Of a stretch of DNA of 6,704 nucleotides, positions 1 through 5,204 are shown piece by piece. Origin of the DNA: an uncultured Ruminiclostridium sp. (GTDB lineage Bacteria > Bacillota > Clostridia > Oscillospirales > Ruminococcaceae); assembly GCA_934462775.1 (NCBI GenBank), contig CAKSIR010000125.1, positions 1 to 6,704 of the forward strand. The letters run 5' to 3'. Made by a program: the position numbers and the translations under genes. Position 1 is the first letter of the stretch. Each line of letters opens with the position of its first letter. The notes below the pieces were generated by a model. The model made no database searches. It was not told where the DNA came from and saw nothing but the letters and a program-made list of their open reading frames with translations.

Positions 1-19
1 GCTTTGCCCTAAGTACCCA

Positions 20-39
20 CCACTTTTTGAAAAAAGTGG
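20..39. repeat. A/T-rich perfect palindrome
   Basis: CCACTTTTT (20-28) and AAAAAGTGG (31-39) are exact inverted copies around a two-base centre. The element is followed by an A-rich stretch, then ACTTTAAATTT. No coding region covers it. It sits between an unseen left-hand gene and the strong terminator at 75-100. It resembles small intergenic palindromes scattered through some Ruminococcus-type genomes, but that is memory-based inference and only one copy is visible here. Confidence 0.45.
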
Positions 40-74
40 ACAAAAACTTTAAATTTGGCTTTTTCGACAGACTG

Positions 75-107
75 CGCCCCGCTGTGTATTCAGCGGGGCG
101 TTTTGAT
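75..107 (+). terminator. Strong intrinsic terminator of an upstream off-window gene
   Basis: CGCCCCGCTG (75-84) and CAGCGGGGCG (91-100) form a perfect 10-bp GC-rich stem with a 6-base TGTATT loop. TTTTGATTGTT follows directly. The T-tract lies on the plus-strand side only, so this should end plus-strand transcription entering from the left. It faces the end of the minus-strand gene at 137 but has no T-run in that direction, so it is a poor terminator for that gene. Confidence 0.85.
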
Positions 108-136
108 TGTTATAAAATCACAATAAACAAGCATAT

Positions 137-1195
137 TCACACAAGCAGCGCGCTCAGATTTTCTGTGGAAAAAGCGCTGTTATCGTATGAACAGTCGGCA
201 AGTACGTCAAGGTTTTCCTCGCTGTACTCGATTTCCTTTGAGTAGTTTTTAGCGGCAATTATGCAATCTCGCATGGTCAGAGTTCCGTTTTTCAGCCACA
301 CATTCATTGCAGACAAGCCAATCATAATAACGCTTACAGCCGCAAGCTTCAGCTTCGAAAGAATTTCGCCGTCAAATGTGCCTTTCATGAAATACCGCCA
401 TATAAAATAGACCGCAATATTTCCGCAGGCATTGACAAAATGCGGATTGTCCTCAATAAAGTCGGCTTTTTTGCTTTTCATCGCGGAAAGCGATGGCTTT
501 ATTTCCTCAAGCATCGGACCCCACTTATCGTCAATCGGTTCAAGGGAGAGAAATACGTTAATTATTTCCTCGGCGTTCCCTGATTTTGTCGGGTATTTTT
601 CTTCAATAACAACGCTTGTGTAGTCGTCGCTGTCAATAAGCCGCTGCAATTTTTCGCCGAAAATAAGCAGCTTTGCAAGGCGCTGACCTATTGAAAGGCG
701 CTTGTCCTGCAATATCTGAAAAGCGGTATCGCGCTGTCTGAAAAGGTAATCCGCAAGCTCACGGTCATAGTCGCCGCAGTCCTCGTCGGGAATTTCACGC
801 TCCCAGTATCTGTAAGGGTTCGGATCCTGCAAAATCAGCCGCGCTCCCTCCTCGCAACACATTCCGACGCCGCCTTCGCGCAGTCCGTCAAACCATTCGT
901 AATACCTAGGGTGGTCGGTGCAGATTCGGCAAAGCTTGTCCTCGCCGAGATTGAGGATAATTTCACATAGGTTATTTTCATTGAGGAACGGGCAGCGCTT
1001 GTCTTTCAGCTTAAAGCAGCCGTTTTCGCGGTCTATTCCGCTTCGGAGCGTTTTTCCGAAATCTCCGCCGACGCTGTTGTATATATCCATGGTTTTGTCG
1101 TCAATGTCAATTTCCCAGCCGATGCAGCAGTTATCGCTGCACTTTGAGGCGGTGCAGGCAAAGCTTTTGCAGTAAGCAGGCATTCTTGATTTCAT
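137..1195 (-). CDS. FliB-like lysine-N-methylase family protein (Cys-rich)
   Basis: This 352-residue protein resembles the family usually annotated as flagellin lysine-N-methylase (FliB). The N-terminal third carries the family's cysteine array: Cys9, 14, 19, 23 and 24, then Cys60, CPFL at 68-71, Cys77, C-x2-C followed by TDHPR at 89-97, and a CCEE motif at 113-116. Such a cluster, shared with YkgJ-type proteins, is expected to bind metal or an Fe-S centre. The rest is mostly helical, acidic and without a recognised motif. There is no signal peptide and no convincing membrane anchor, so a cytoplasmic location is expected. The ATG at 1195 has a strong ribosome binding site (AAAAGGGGGGA, 5-base spacing). 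No flagellar gene is visible in the window, and homologues are common in non-motile Clostridia, so flagellin as substrate is unproven. Family assignment is fairly secure; the reaction and target are inferred. Confidence 0.82.
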   Translation of the reverse strand: MKSRMPAYCKSFACTASKCSDNCCIGWEIDIDDKTMDIYNSVGGDFGKTLRSGIDRENGCFKLKDKRCPFLNENNLCEIILNLGEDKLCRICTDHPRYYEWFDGLREGGVGMCCEEGARLILQDPNPYRYWEREIPDEDCGDYDRELADYLFRQRDTAFQILQDKRLSIGQRLAKLLIFGEKLQRLIDSDDYTSVVIEEKYPTKSGNAEEIINVFLSLEPIDDKWGPMLEEIKPSLSAMKSKKADFIEDNPHFVNACGNIAVYFIWRYFMKGTFDGEILSKLKLAAVSVIMIGLSAMNVWLKNGTLTMRDCIIAAKNYSKEIEYSEENLDVLADCSYDNSAFSTENLSALLV

Positions 1196-1220
1196 AAAAT
1201 CCCCCCTTTTCTTTATTCTA

Positions 1221-1289
1221 TCATGTTTTCAGCCAAAAGTAAAGCAGGCTATGCGTGGTGAACATAGCCTGCTTTCTGTATATAAACAT
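1221..1289 (-). CDS. Possible 22-codon leader peptide ahead of the FliB-like gene
   Basis: A short ORF begins MFIYRKQAMFTTHSLL and ends with TGA at 1223-1221, 25 bases before the FliB-like start. It lies about 40 nt downstream of the predicted transcription start and spans the whole hairpin at 1241-1275. A ribosome on codons 5-9 would therefore mask the hairpin's left arm. An AGGAG sits upstream (1296-1292), but only 2 bases separate it from the ATG, shorter than is ideal. The arrangement of promoter, SD, tiny ORF and terminator hairpin matches translation-coupled attenuation leaders. The short spacing and the lack of comparative data keep confidence low. The ORF may exist by chance within the hairpin sequence. 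Confidence 0.3.
   Translation of the reverse strand: MFIYRKQAMFTTHSLLYFWLKT
1232..1275 (-). terminator. Leader hairpin / possible attenuator of the FliB-like gene
   Basis: AAAGCAGGCTATG (1241-1253) and CATAGCCTGCTTT (1263-1275) form a perfect 13-bp stem with a 9-base loop. Read on the minus strand, the stem is followed by ACTTTTGG, so the RNA end is U-rich (UUUACUUUU). That suits an intrinsic terminator. It lies inside the 5' leader of the FliB-like gene, between its promoter (1336-1364) and its start codon, which suggests an attenuator. On the plus strand only a weak T-run follows and no plus-strand gene precedes it, so a simple plus-strand terminator is less likely. Confidence 0.6.
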
Positions 1290-1335
1290 TTCTCCTGGAT
1301 GTCGTATTTTGTCGTTCTATCTGTTTCTGTAAATT

Positions 1336-1364
1336 ATTATATCAAGGTAATCATTATTTGTCAA
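1336..1364 (-). promoter_or_regulatory. Perfect consensus SigA promoter for the FliB-like gene
   Basis: On the minus strand, TTGACA (1364-1359) and TATAAT (1341-1336) are separated by exactly 17 bases. TGA immediately precedes the -10 box, giving an extended -10 (TGNTATAAT) as well. Transcription should begin near 1329, leaving a leader of about 134 nt before the ATG at 1195. Flanking DNA upstream of the -35 box is very A/T rich. Such a strong promoter ahead of a long leader with a hairpin supports control after initiation. Confidence 0.87.
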
Positions 1365-1421
1365 TATCAATTTTTTAAAAATGTATAAAAATATTAAGAT
1401 TTTCGAAACAAAAAATCGGTA

Positions 1422-1455
1422 TTGATTTTTGTACTATAATATGTTAAAATTAACA
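1422..1455 (+). promoter_or_regulatory. Candidate promoter and operator for the small ORF/MATE unit
   Basis: TTGATT (1422-1427) and TAAAAT (1445-1450) are 17 bases apart. An isolated TATAAT at 1435-1440 has no good -35 at standard spacing. Overlapping the -10 and likely start region is TGTTAA-AA-TTAACA (1442-1455), an operator-like inverted repeat. A second repeat, AAAAATC (1411-1417) with GATTTTT (1424-1430), spans the -35 area. Overlap of palindromes with core promoter elements suggests repressor control, as is usual for efflux genes, but no regulator gene is seen nearby. Confidence 0.42.
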
Positions 1456-1481
1456 GATTGATAAACAAAAAGGATTTATTT

Positions 1482-1571
1482 ATGAATTACAGAATCGGCG
1501 AAACCTACTTTCTTGAAGAATTAAAGCAGTTTTTCTCGCACAAATGGCAATGGGAAAGGCAAAGGCCTTAA
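1482..1571 (+). CDS. 29-residue small ORF upstream of the MATE gene
   Basis: ATG at 1482 is preceded by AAAGGA with 7-base spacing, and the frame runs 29 codons to TAA at 1569. The product begins MNYRIGETYFLEELKQ, and its end is rich in Trp, Gln and Arg. No family is recognised. It ends 43 bases before the MATE start. The MATE frame is open back to 1525, so the two frames overlap and a single frameshift would join them. It could be a real small protein, a leader peptide tuning MATE expression, or the front of a decayed or frameshifted gene. The ribosome binding site and upstream promoter favour translation; the function is unknown. Confidence 0.4.
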   Translation: MNYRIGETYFLEELKQFFSHKWQWERQRP

Positions 1572-1614
1572 AACGGCTTCACTAAGGCAAAAATCGAAGG
1601 AAAGGGTTAATCAG

Positions 1615-2928
1615 ATGAACGCAAAAACAGCCGATAAAGGACTTGTCGGCACATTTATACATTATGTATCAAAAAACGTTTTGGGAATGCTTGGTTTTTC
1701 TCTGTACATTTTAGCGGATACGTTTTTTGTTGCACAGGGGGTAGGCGAAACAGGTCTTACCGCTCTTAATATTGCAATACCTGTTTACAGCTTTGCCTAT
1801 GCGATCGGCTTAATGCTGGGAATGGGCGGAGGAACGCGCTTTGCTATACTCAAGGCGTCAGGCGAAGCGGAGCGAAAAAGCCGCGTTTTCACCGAAGACG
1901 CTGCGGCGGGGCTTATTGCGGGAATAGTGATAATGCTTATGGGAATATTCTTTTCCGAGCCTGTATGCAGGCTTGTCGGCGCAGACGATATTACAATTGA
2001 GGCTACCAATGTGTACGCGAAAACCGTAATGTGCTTTGCGCCCGCGTTTATCATAAACAACATTCTTATTCCGTTTGTGAGAAACGACGGCGCGCCCGGG
2101 CTTGCAATGGCTGCAATGCTTTCGGGAAGTCTGTCCAACATTGTTCTTGACTATGTATTCATTTTCCCGTGCGGAATGGGAATGTTCGGCGCGTCGTTTG
2201 CAACGGGTCTTGCACCTGTTGTGGGCATGATGGTCTGCTCAATTCACTTTATCCGCAAAAAGAACACCTTTAAGCTAGTAAAAGCGCGGCCGCACTTCAG
2301 AACGCTCAAGGATATATGCGCCCTTGGAAACGCCTCGTTTATAGGCGAGCTTTCCAACGGTATCGTTATTCTTATTCTAAACATGATTATTCTCAGCATT
2401 TCCGGCAACACAGGCGTTGCGGCTTACGGCGTTGTTGCCAATGTAGCGCTGGTCGTAATGTCGATTTACACAGGCATTTCGCAGGGAATACAGCCCATTG
2501 TCAGCTCCGCCCACGGCAGAGGAAATAATGCATGGGAAAAGAAAACCTATCTTATGGCGATAGTGACCGCGCTGATTTTTTCTGCCGCGGTGTACATTGT
2601 AAGCTTTATTTTTGCAGAGCCGATAAGCTCGATTTTCAACTCGGAAAACAATCCGCTGCTTACCGAAATCGCTTCGGACGGCATGAGGATTTACTTCACA
2701 GGCTTCTTTTTCGCAGGCATAAACGTTATTACAGCCGTATATTTCAGCAGCGTTGAAAAAGCTGTTCCGTCCTTCGTTATTTCCGTAATGAGAGGGCTTG
2801 CGGTGATTATTCCGACAGCCTTTATCATGAGCGCAATATTCGGAATGACAGGGGTATGGCTCACGTTTCCTGTTACAGAGCTTATCGTTGCGGCAACGGC
2901 AATGATAATGAAAAAAGCCATAAAATAA
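1615..2928 (+). CDS. MATE family multidrug efflux transporter
   Basis: This 437-residue polytopic membrane protein is of normal length for a MATE (multidrug and toxic compound extrusion) transporter. Such proteins export cationic drugs or metabolites in exchange for Na+ or H+. Hydrophobic segments pair into two related halves of about six helices each. Family-like stretches include LADTFFVAQGVGETGLTALN (33-52), the IPFVRNDG loop (near 148-155) and the following LSGSLSNIVLDYVFIF stretch, and in the second half VAAYGVVANV and GISQGIQPIVSSAHG (near 283-297). These resemble the MepA/clostridial branch. ATG at 1615 is supported by AAGGAAAGGG at 1597-1606, 8 bases upstream. The gene is monocistronic or follows the 29-codon ORF, and ends at the terminator 2933-2964. 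The substrate cannot be read from sequence; nothing looks truncated. Confidence 0.92.
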   Translation: MNAKTADKGLVGTFIHYVSKNVLGMLGFSLYILADTFFVAQGVGETGLTALNIAIPVYSFAYAIGLMLGMGGGTRFAILKASGEAERKSRVFTEDAAAGLIAGIVIMLMGIFFSEPVCRLVGADDITIEATNVYAKTVMCFAPAFIINNILIPFVRNDGAPGLAMAAMLSGSLSNIVLDYVFIFPCGMGMFGASFATGLAPVVGMMVCSIHFIRKKNTFKLVKARPHFRTLKDICALGNASFIGELSNGIVILILNMIILSISGNTGVAAYGVVANVALVVMSIYTGISQGIQPIVSSAHGRGNNAWEKKTYLMAIVTALIFSAAVYIVSFIFAEPISSIFNSENNPLLTEIASDGMRIYFTGFFFAGINVITAVYFSSVEKAVPSFVISVMRGLAVIIPTAFIMSAIFGMTGVWLTFPVTELIVAATAMIMKKAIK

Positions 2929-2932
2929 GCTC

Positions 2933-2966
2933 AAAAGGTCTGTCGAAACTTCGGCGGACCTTTTAA
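2933..2966 (+). terminator. Intrinsic terminator after the MATE gene
   Basis: AAAAGGTC (2933-2940) pairs with GACCTTTT (2957-2964). The inner stem continues through T2941-G2956, GC, T2943-G2954, CG and GC towards a small loop. The two T-G positions are U-G wobbles in plus-strand RNA but A-C mismatches in minus-strand RNA, so the full hairpin forms better in the plus transcript. The stem ends in TTTTAATATT. It starts only 4 bases after the MATE stop codon. Confidence 0.82.
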
Positions 2967-2968
2967 TA

Positions 2969-2997
2969 TTGACAGAGCGCAAAAATTGTTATATAAT
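2969..2997 (+). promoter_or_regulatory. Perfect consensus SigA promoter for the APH-like gene
   Basis: TTGACA (2969-2974), a 17-base spacer and TATAAT (2992-2997) match the housekeeping consensus at all 12 positions. The -35 begins 4 bases after the MATE terminator stem. The expected transcription start is near 3004, leaving a leader of about 23 bases with AGAGGTGG (3014-3021) as the ribosome binding site 5 bases before ATG 3027. No operator-like palindrome overlaps it, so strong constitutive expression of the downstream pair is expected. Confidence 0.9.
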
Positions 2998-3026
2998 TCA
3001 GTAAAAAGGAAAAAAGAGGTGGCATT

Positions 3027-3785
3027 ATGAGTTTATTACCGCTCGATATAAAGACGCTTGAACTGCCCGAAAAGGTGGAAAAAATCCTCGGCTCAGATGC
3101 CGCATTCAGAAAAATTACGGCAGACGGGGAAAGCGAAATTTACTGCGCAGGCGGCAACGGTCTTTATCTGAAAACAGGCGAAGCGGGCAGCCTAAAAAAC
3201 GAAGCCGAAATGACCGCTTTTCTTCACGGAAAGAATCTCGCAGCGGAGGTAGTCGATTACATTTCCGATGACAGGGATTATCTGATAGTGGCTGCAATCG
3301 CAGGAATTGACGGTGGCAGGAAGTGCTTCGCCGACCGTCCTCGTATGCTTTGCGACAAACTGGCGCAGGCGTTGAGAACGCTGCACGAGGTGGATTTATC
3401 AGGCTGTCCCGTCACGCTTTCCGATACGGTTTCCGATAACGGATTTGACGGAGAAATCGCTGAATATATCGGCGTAGACAGTAGAGAAAAGGCACTTTCG
3501 GCTTTTGAAAATGTCAAAGGTCTGCTGAAAAGCGACGCGGTTGTTCACGGCAGCTTCTGCCCTGAAAATGTACTTTTCTGCGACTTTAAGCTGAGCGGAT
3601 TTATAAACCTTGGCTTGTCCGGTATGGGGGACAGGCATATTGACATTGCGAGAGGCGCGTACAGCTTGATGAAGCTGCTTGGCACCGATTCGTATAAGGA
3701 ACGCTTTTTTGACGCCTACGGCAGGGAGCTTATAGACAGCGACAGGCTCGGCGCGGCGGGATTAAGGCTTGTGCTGCGGACATAA
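3027..3785 (+). CDS. APH(3')-like kinase-fold protein lacking catalytic aspartates (candidate pseudokinase)
   Basis: This 252-residue protein has the architecture of aminoglycoside 3'-phosphotransferases, close to their usual length of about 260. The N-lobe carries LYLK with Lys49 (ATP-binding lysine position) and NEAEM with Glu59. The linker region KLAQALRTLHEVDLSGCPV is typical of the family. The C-lobe has the Brenner-like motif as HGSFCPEN (174-181) instead of HGDxxxxN: the catalytic Asp is Ser176, while Asn181 is kept. The metal-binding Asp of GFIDLG is Asn194 (GFINLG), and DIA with Asp206 is kept. In known APH(3') enzymes both missing aspartates are needed for phosphotransfer, so drug resistance by this protein is unlikely. 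The reading frame is intact and sits under a consensus promoter, which argues against decay. It may bind nucleotide or act as a regulator. It is probably co-transcribed with the PHP gene 56 bases downstream. Fold assignment is solid; loss of activity is inferred. Confidence 0.85.
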   Translation: MSLLPLDIKTLELPEKVEKILGSDAAFRKITADGESEIYCAGGNGLYLKTGEAGSLKNEAEMTAFLHGKNLAAEVVDYISDDRDYLIVAAIAGIDGGRKCFADRPRMLCDKLAQALRTLHEVDLSGCPVTLSDTVSDNGFDGEIAEYIGVDSREKALSAFENVKGLLKSDAVVHGSFCPENVLFCDFKLSGFINLGLSGMGDRHIDIARGAYSLMKLLGTDSYKERFFDAYGRELIDSDRLGAAGLRLVLRT

Positions 3786-3841
3786 ACAGGCAGAACCGAG
3801 TTCTGTGCGGCTGCAAATAAAAACGATTACACGGAGTAATT

Positions 3842-4558
3842 ATGAAAAGATACCTTTATGAACTTCATCTTCACACAAAAGAGGGCAGCGGCTGCGCCGT
3901 TTCAAGCGGAGCCGAAATGGCGGACCGATACAAGTCGGCAGGCTTCGACGGGATATTTGTAACCGACCATTTTTTCAACGGAAACTGCGCTGTTTCAAAC
4001 GAAATTCCGTGGAGAGAGCGTGTGGAGCTTTACTGCAAGGGCTACGAAAACGCGAAAGCCCGTGGAGATGAAATAGGGCTTAAGGTGTTTTTCGGCTGGG
4101 AGTACACCTATTACGGCAGCGATTTTCTCACATACGGGCTTGATAAGGAATGGCTCAAGTCGCATCCCGAGGTCATGGATTTTGACATTAAGCATTACTG
4201 CGATTTTATTCATATTAACGGCGGCTTTATCATTCACGGTCACCCGTTCAGAGAGCGCAGCTATATTGAAAAAATGACCCTTGTGCCGCGGAGCGTTGAC
4301 GCTGTTGAGGGCTTTAACGGCGGACACCTTCCCGACTTTGAGGAATTCAATCGGCGGGCGGTGTGGTACGCAAACAGCTATGGACTTCCTATTACCGCAG
4401 GCAGTGACAATCACAACGCAGGCGGCAGCATTACAGGCGGAATTGCGGCGGAGAAGCCTATAAACTCGTGCGGAGAGCTGCTTGACGTAATACGAAGCGG
4501 CAAGTACAGCATTTACTGGAAAGGCGAAATAATCCCTGTTCCGAAAAACATAATATGA
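3842..4558 (+). CDS. PHP-domain metal-dependent phosphoesterase
   Basis: This 238-residue protein carries the full set of PHP (polymerase and histidinol phosphatase) motifs: HLHT with His9 and His11, Glu14, TDH at 41-43, GWEYTYYG with Glu87, IIHGHPFRE with His132/His134, and GSDNHN with Asp189 and His191. These residues normally build a two- or three-metal site that hydrolyses phosphate esters. It is a stand-alone PHP protein without polymerase or extra domains. It is predicted cytoplasmic, with no signal peptide or membrane segment. ATG 3842 has GGAG at 3833-3836, five bases upstream. The gene lies 56 bases after the APH-like gene with no terminator between, so an operon is likely. Candidate activities include histidinol-phosphatase-like or nucleoside 3',5'-bisphosphate/RNase-AM-like hydrolysis. 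No histidine gene is nearby, so the substrate is left open. Confidence 0.88.
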   Translation: MKRYLYELHLHTKEGSGCAVSSGAEMADRYKSAGFDGIFVTDHFFNGNCAVSNEIPWRERVELYCKGYENAKARGDEIGLKVFFGWEYTYYGSDFLTYGLDKEWLKSHPEVMDFDIKHYCDFIHINGGFIIHGHPFRERSYIEKMTLVPRSVDAVEGFNGGHLPDFEEFNRRAVWYANSYGLPITAGSDNHNAGGSITGGIAAEKPINSCGELLDVIRSGKYSIYWKGEIIPVPKNII

Positions 4559-4605
4559 AACATTAACAGCGTCTTGGTTGTATTACTGTTAGGAATCTCA
4601 AAAAC

Positions 4606-4689
4606 CACGGTCATGGCAAAGGTTTGATAAAAATTTGCCCGTGCTTGGTTTTAGAGAACCCTTATTGAAAAAACAAGACGTTGTTTTTT
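4606..4689 (+). promoter_or_regulatory. Structured leader upstream of the sigma factor
   Basis: Two nested signals lie between the PHP stop and the sigma factor start. CACGG (4606-4610) plus GCAAA (4616-4620) can pair with TTTGC plus CCGTG (4634-4643), giving a 10-bp stem with one 5-base bulge. Further on, AAAAAACAA (4668-4676) and TTGTTTTTT (4681-4689) form a perfect 9-bp stem with a GACG loop that ends just before the ribosome binding site at 4691. The second stem is nearly all A-T and could be a weak terminator/attenuator or occlude the site. No convincing SigA promoter was found in 4559-4706, so the pair may use an alternative-sigma promoter or read-through from the PHP gene. Confidence 0.4.
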
Positions 4690-4706
4690 TGAAGGGAGTG
4701 AAAGCA

Positions 4707-5204
4707 GTGAGGGAAGCTATTTCCATGGAACAGCTTACCGAAATTTATAACAGACAGGTTGGCACTGTTTATAAACTTTGCTTTACATATATGAAAAATA
4801 AGGCGGATACCGAGGACGCAGTGCAGGACACGTTCATACGCTGTCTGGAGCGCAGTCCGGAATTTAAAAGCGTCGAGCATGAAAAGGCGTGGCTTATCAG
4901 GGTTGCGGCAAATATATGCAAGAATATGCTGAAAAGGGCGTACCGCCATAACGCCAACATAGATGAGATTCCCGAAGTGCAGGCAGTGACCGACATTCCG
5001 AAGCGCGAACTTGTGGAGGAGGTATTGTCGCTGCCCGAAAAATACAGGGACGTAATATATCTGTTTTACTTTGAAAACTATCAGAGCGCGGAGATTGCCG
5101 CAATGCTGAAAACAACCGACGCAACGGTCAGAACAAGGCTCAGACGCGGCAGGGCGCTGATTAAATCCCAATTGATAAAGGAGGGAGAGTACAGTGAAAA
5201 ATGA
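4707..5204 (+). CDS. ECF-type RNA polymerase sigma factor
   Basis: This protein of about 165 residues has the two-domain layout of extracytoplasmic-function sigma factors. Region 2 spans roughly residues 14-77, with the acidic DTEDAVQDTFIRC stretch and HEKAWLIRVAANICKN. Region 4 spans roughly 108-158, with LPEKYRDVIYLFYFENYQSAEIAAMLKTT and a helix-turn-helix ending in TVRTRLRRGRALIK. It would direct RNA polymerase to a small stress or envelope regulon. I place the start at GTG 4707, preceded by GAAGGGAG (4691-4698) at good spacing. A longer frame from TTG 4635 adds 24 residues with no ribosome binding site and runs through the A/T hairpin. The 3' end overlaps the next gene by 11 bases, implying translational coupling with its likely anti-sigma factor. 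Pairs like this are usually autoregulated, but no autoregulatory promoter was identified. Confidence 0.88.
   Translation: MREAISMEQLTEIYNRQVGTVYKLCFTYMKNKADTEDAVQDTFIRCLERSPEFKSVEHEKAWLIRVAANICKNMLKRAYRHNANIDEIPEVQAVTDIPKRELVEEVLSLPEKYRDVIYLFYFENYQSAEIAAMLKTTDATVRTRLRRGRALIKSQLIKEGEYSEK

Noticed and set aside
27..245. Plus-strand open frame at the left edge
   Set aside because: It runs through the palindrome, the strong terminator and the end of the FliB-like gene; not a plausible protein.
2377..2982. Long minus-strand open frame opposite the MATE gene
   Set aside because: Its product is rich in Arg, Asn, His and Cys with no domain. It is antisense to a clear membrane protein and is a frame shadow.
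3027..3785. Functional aminoglycoside resistance gene
   Set aside because: Catalytic Asp and metal-binding Asp are replaced by Ser and Asn, so resistance should not be claimed from family membership.
3791..3805. CAGAAC-CGA-GTTCTG between the APH-like and PHP genes as a terminator
   Set aside because: Only a 6-bp stem with a 3-base loop and no T-tract; too weak to separate the two genes.
4556..4574. TGAAAC followed by CGTC, resembling an ECF-type autoregulatory promoter
   Set aside because: The two boxes are only 9 bases apart instead of about 16-17, so they cannot act together as a promoter.
4635..4706. TTG start giving a 189-residue sigma factor
   Set aside because: There is no ribosome binding site before the TTG, and the extension crosses the A/T hairpin. 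GTG 4707 has a strong site and fits the usual length.
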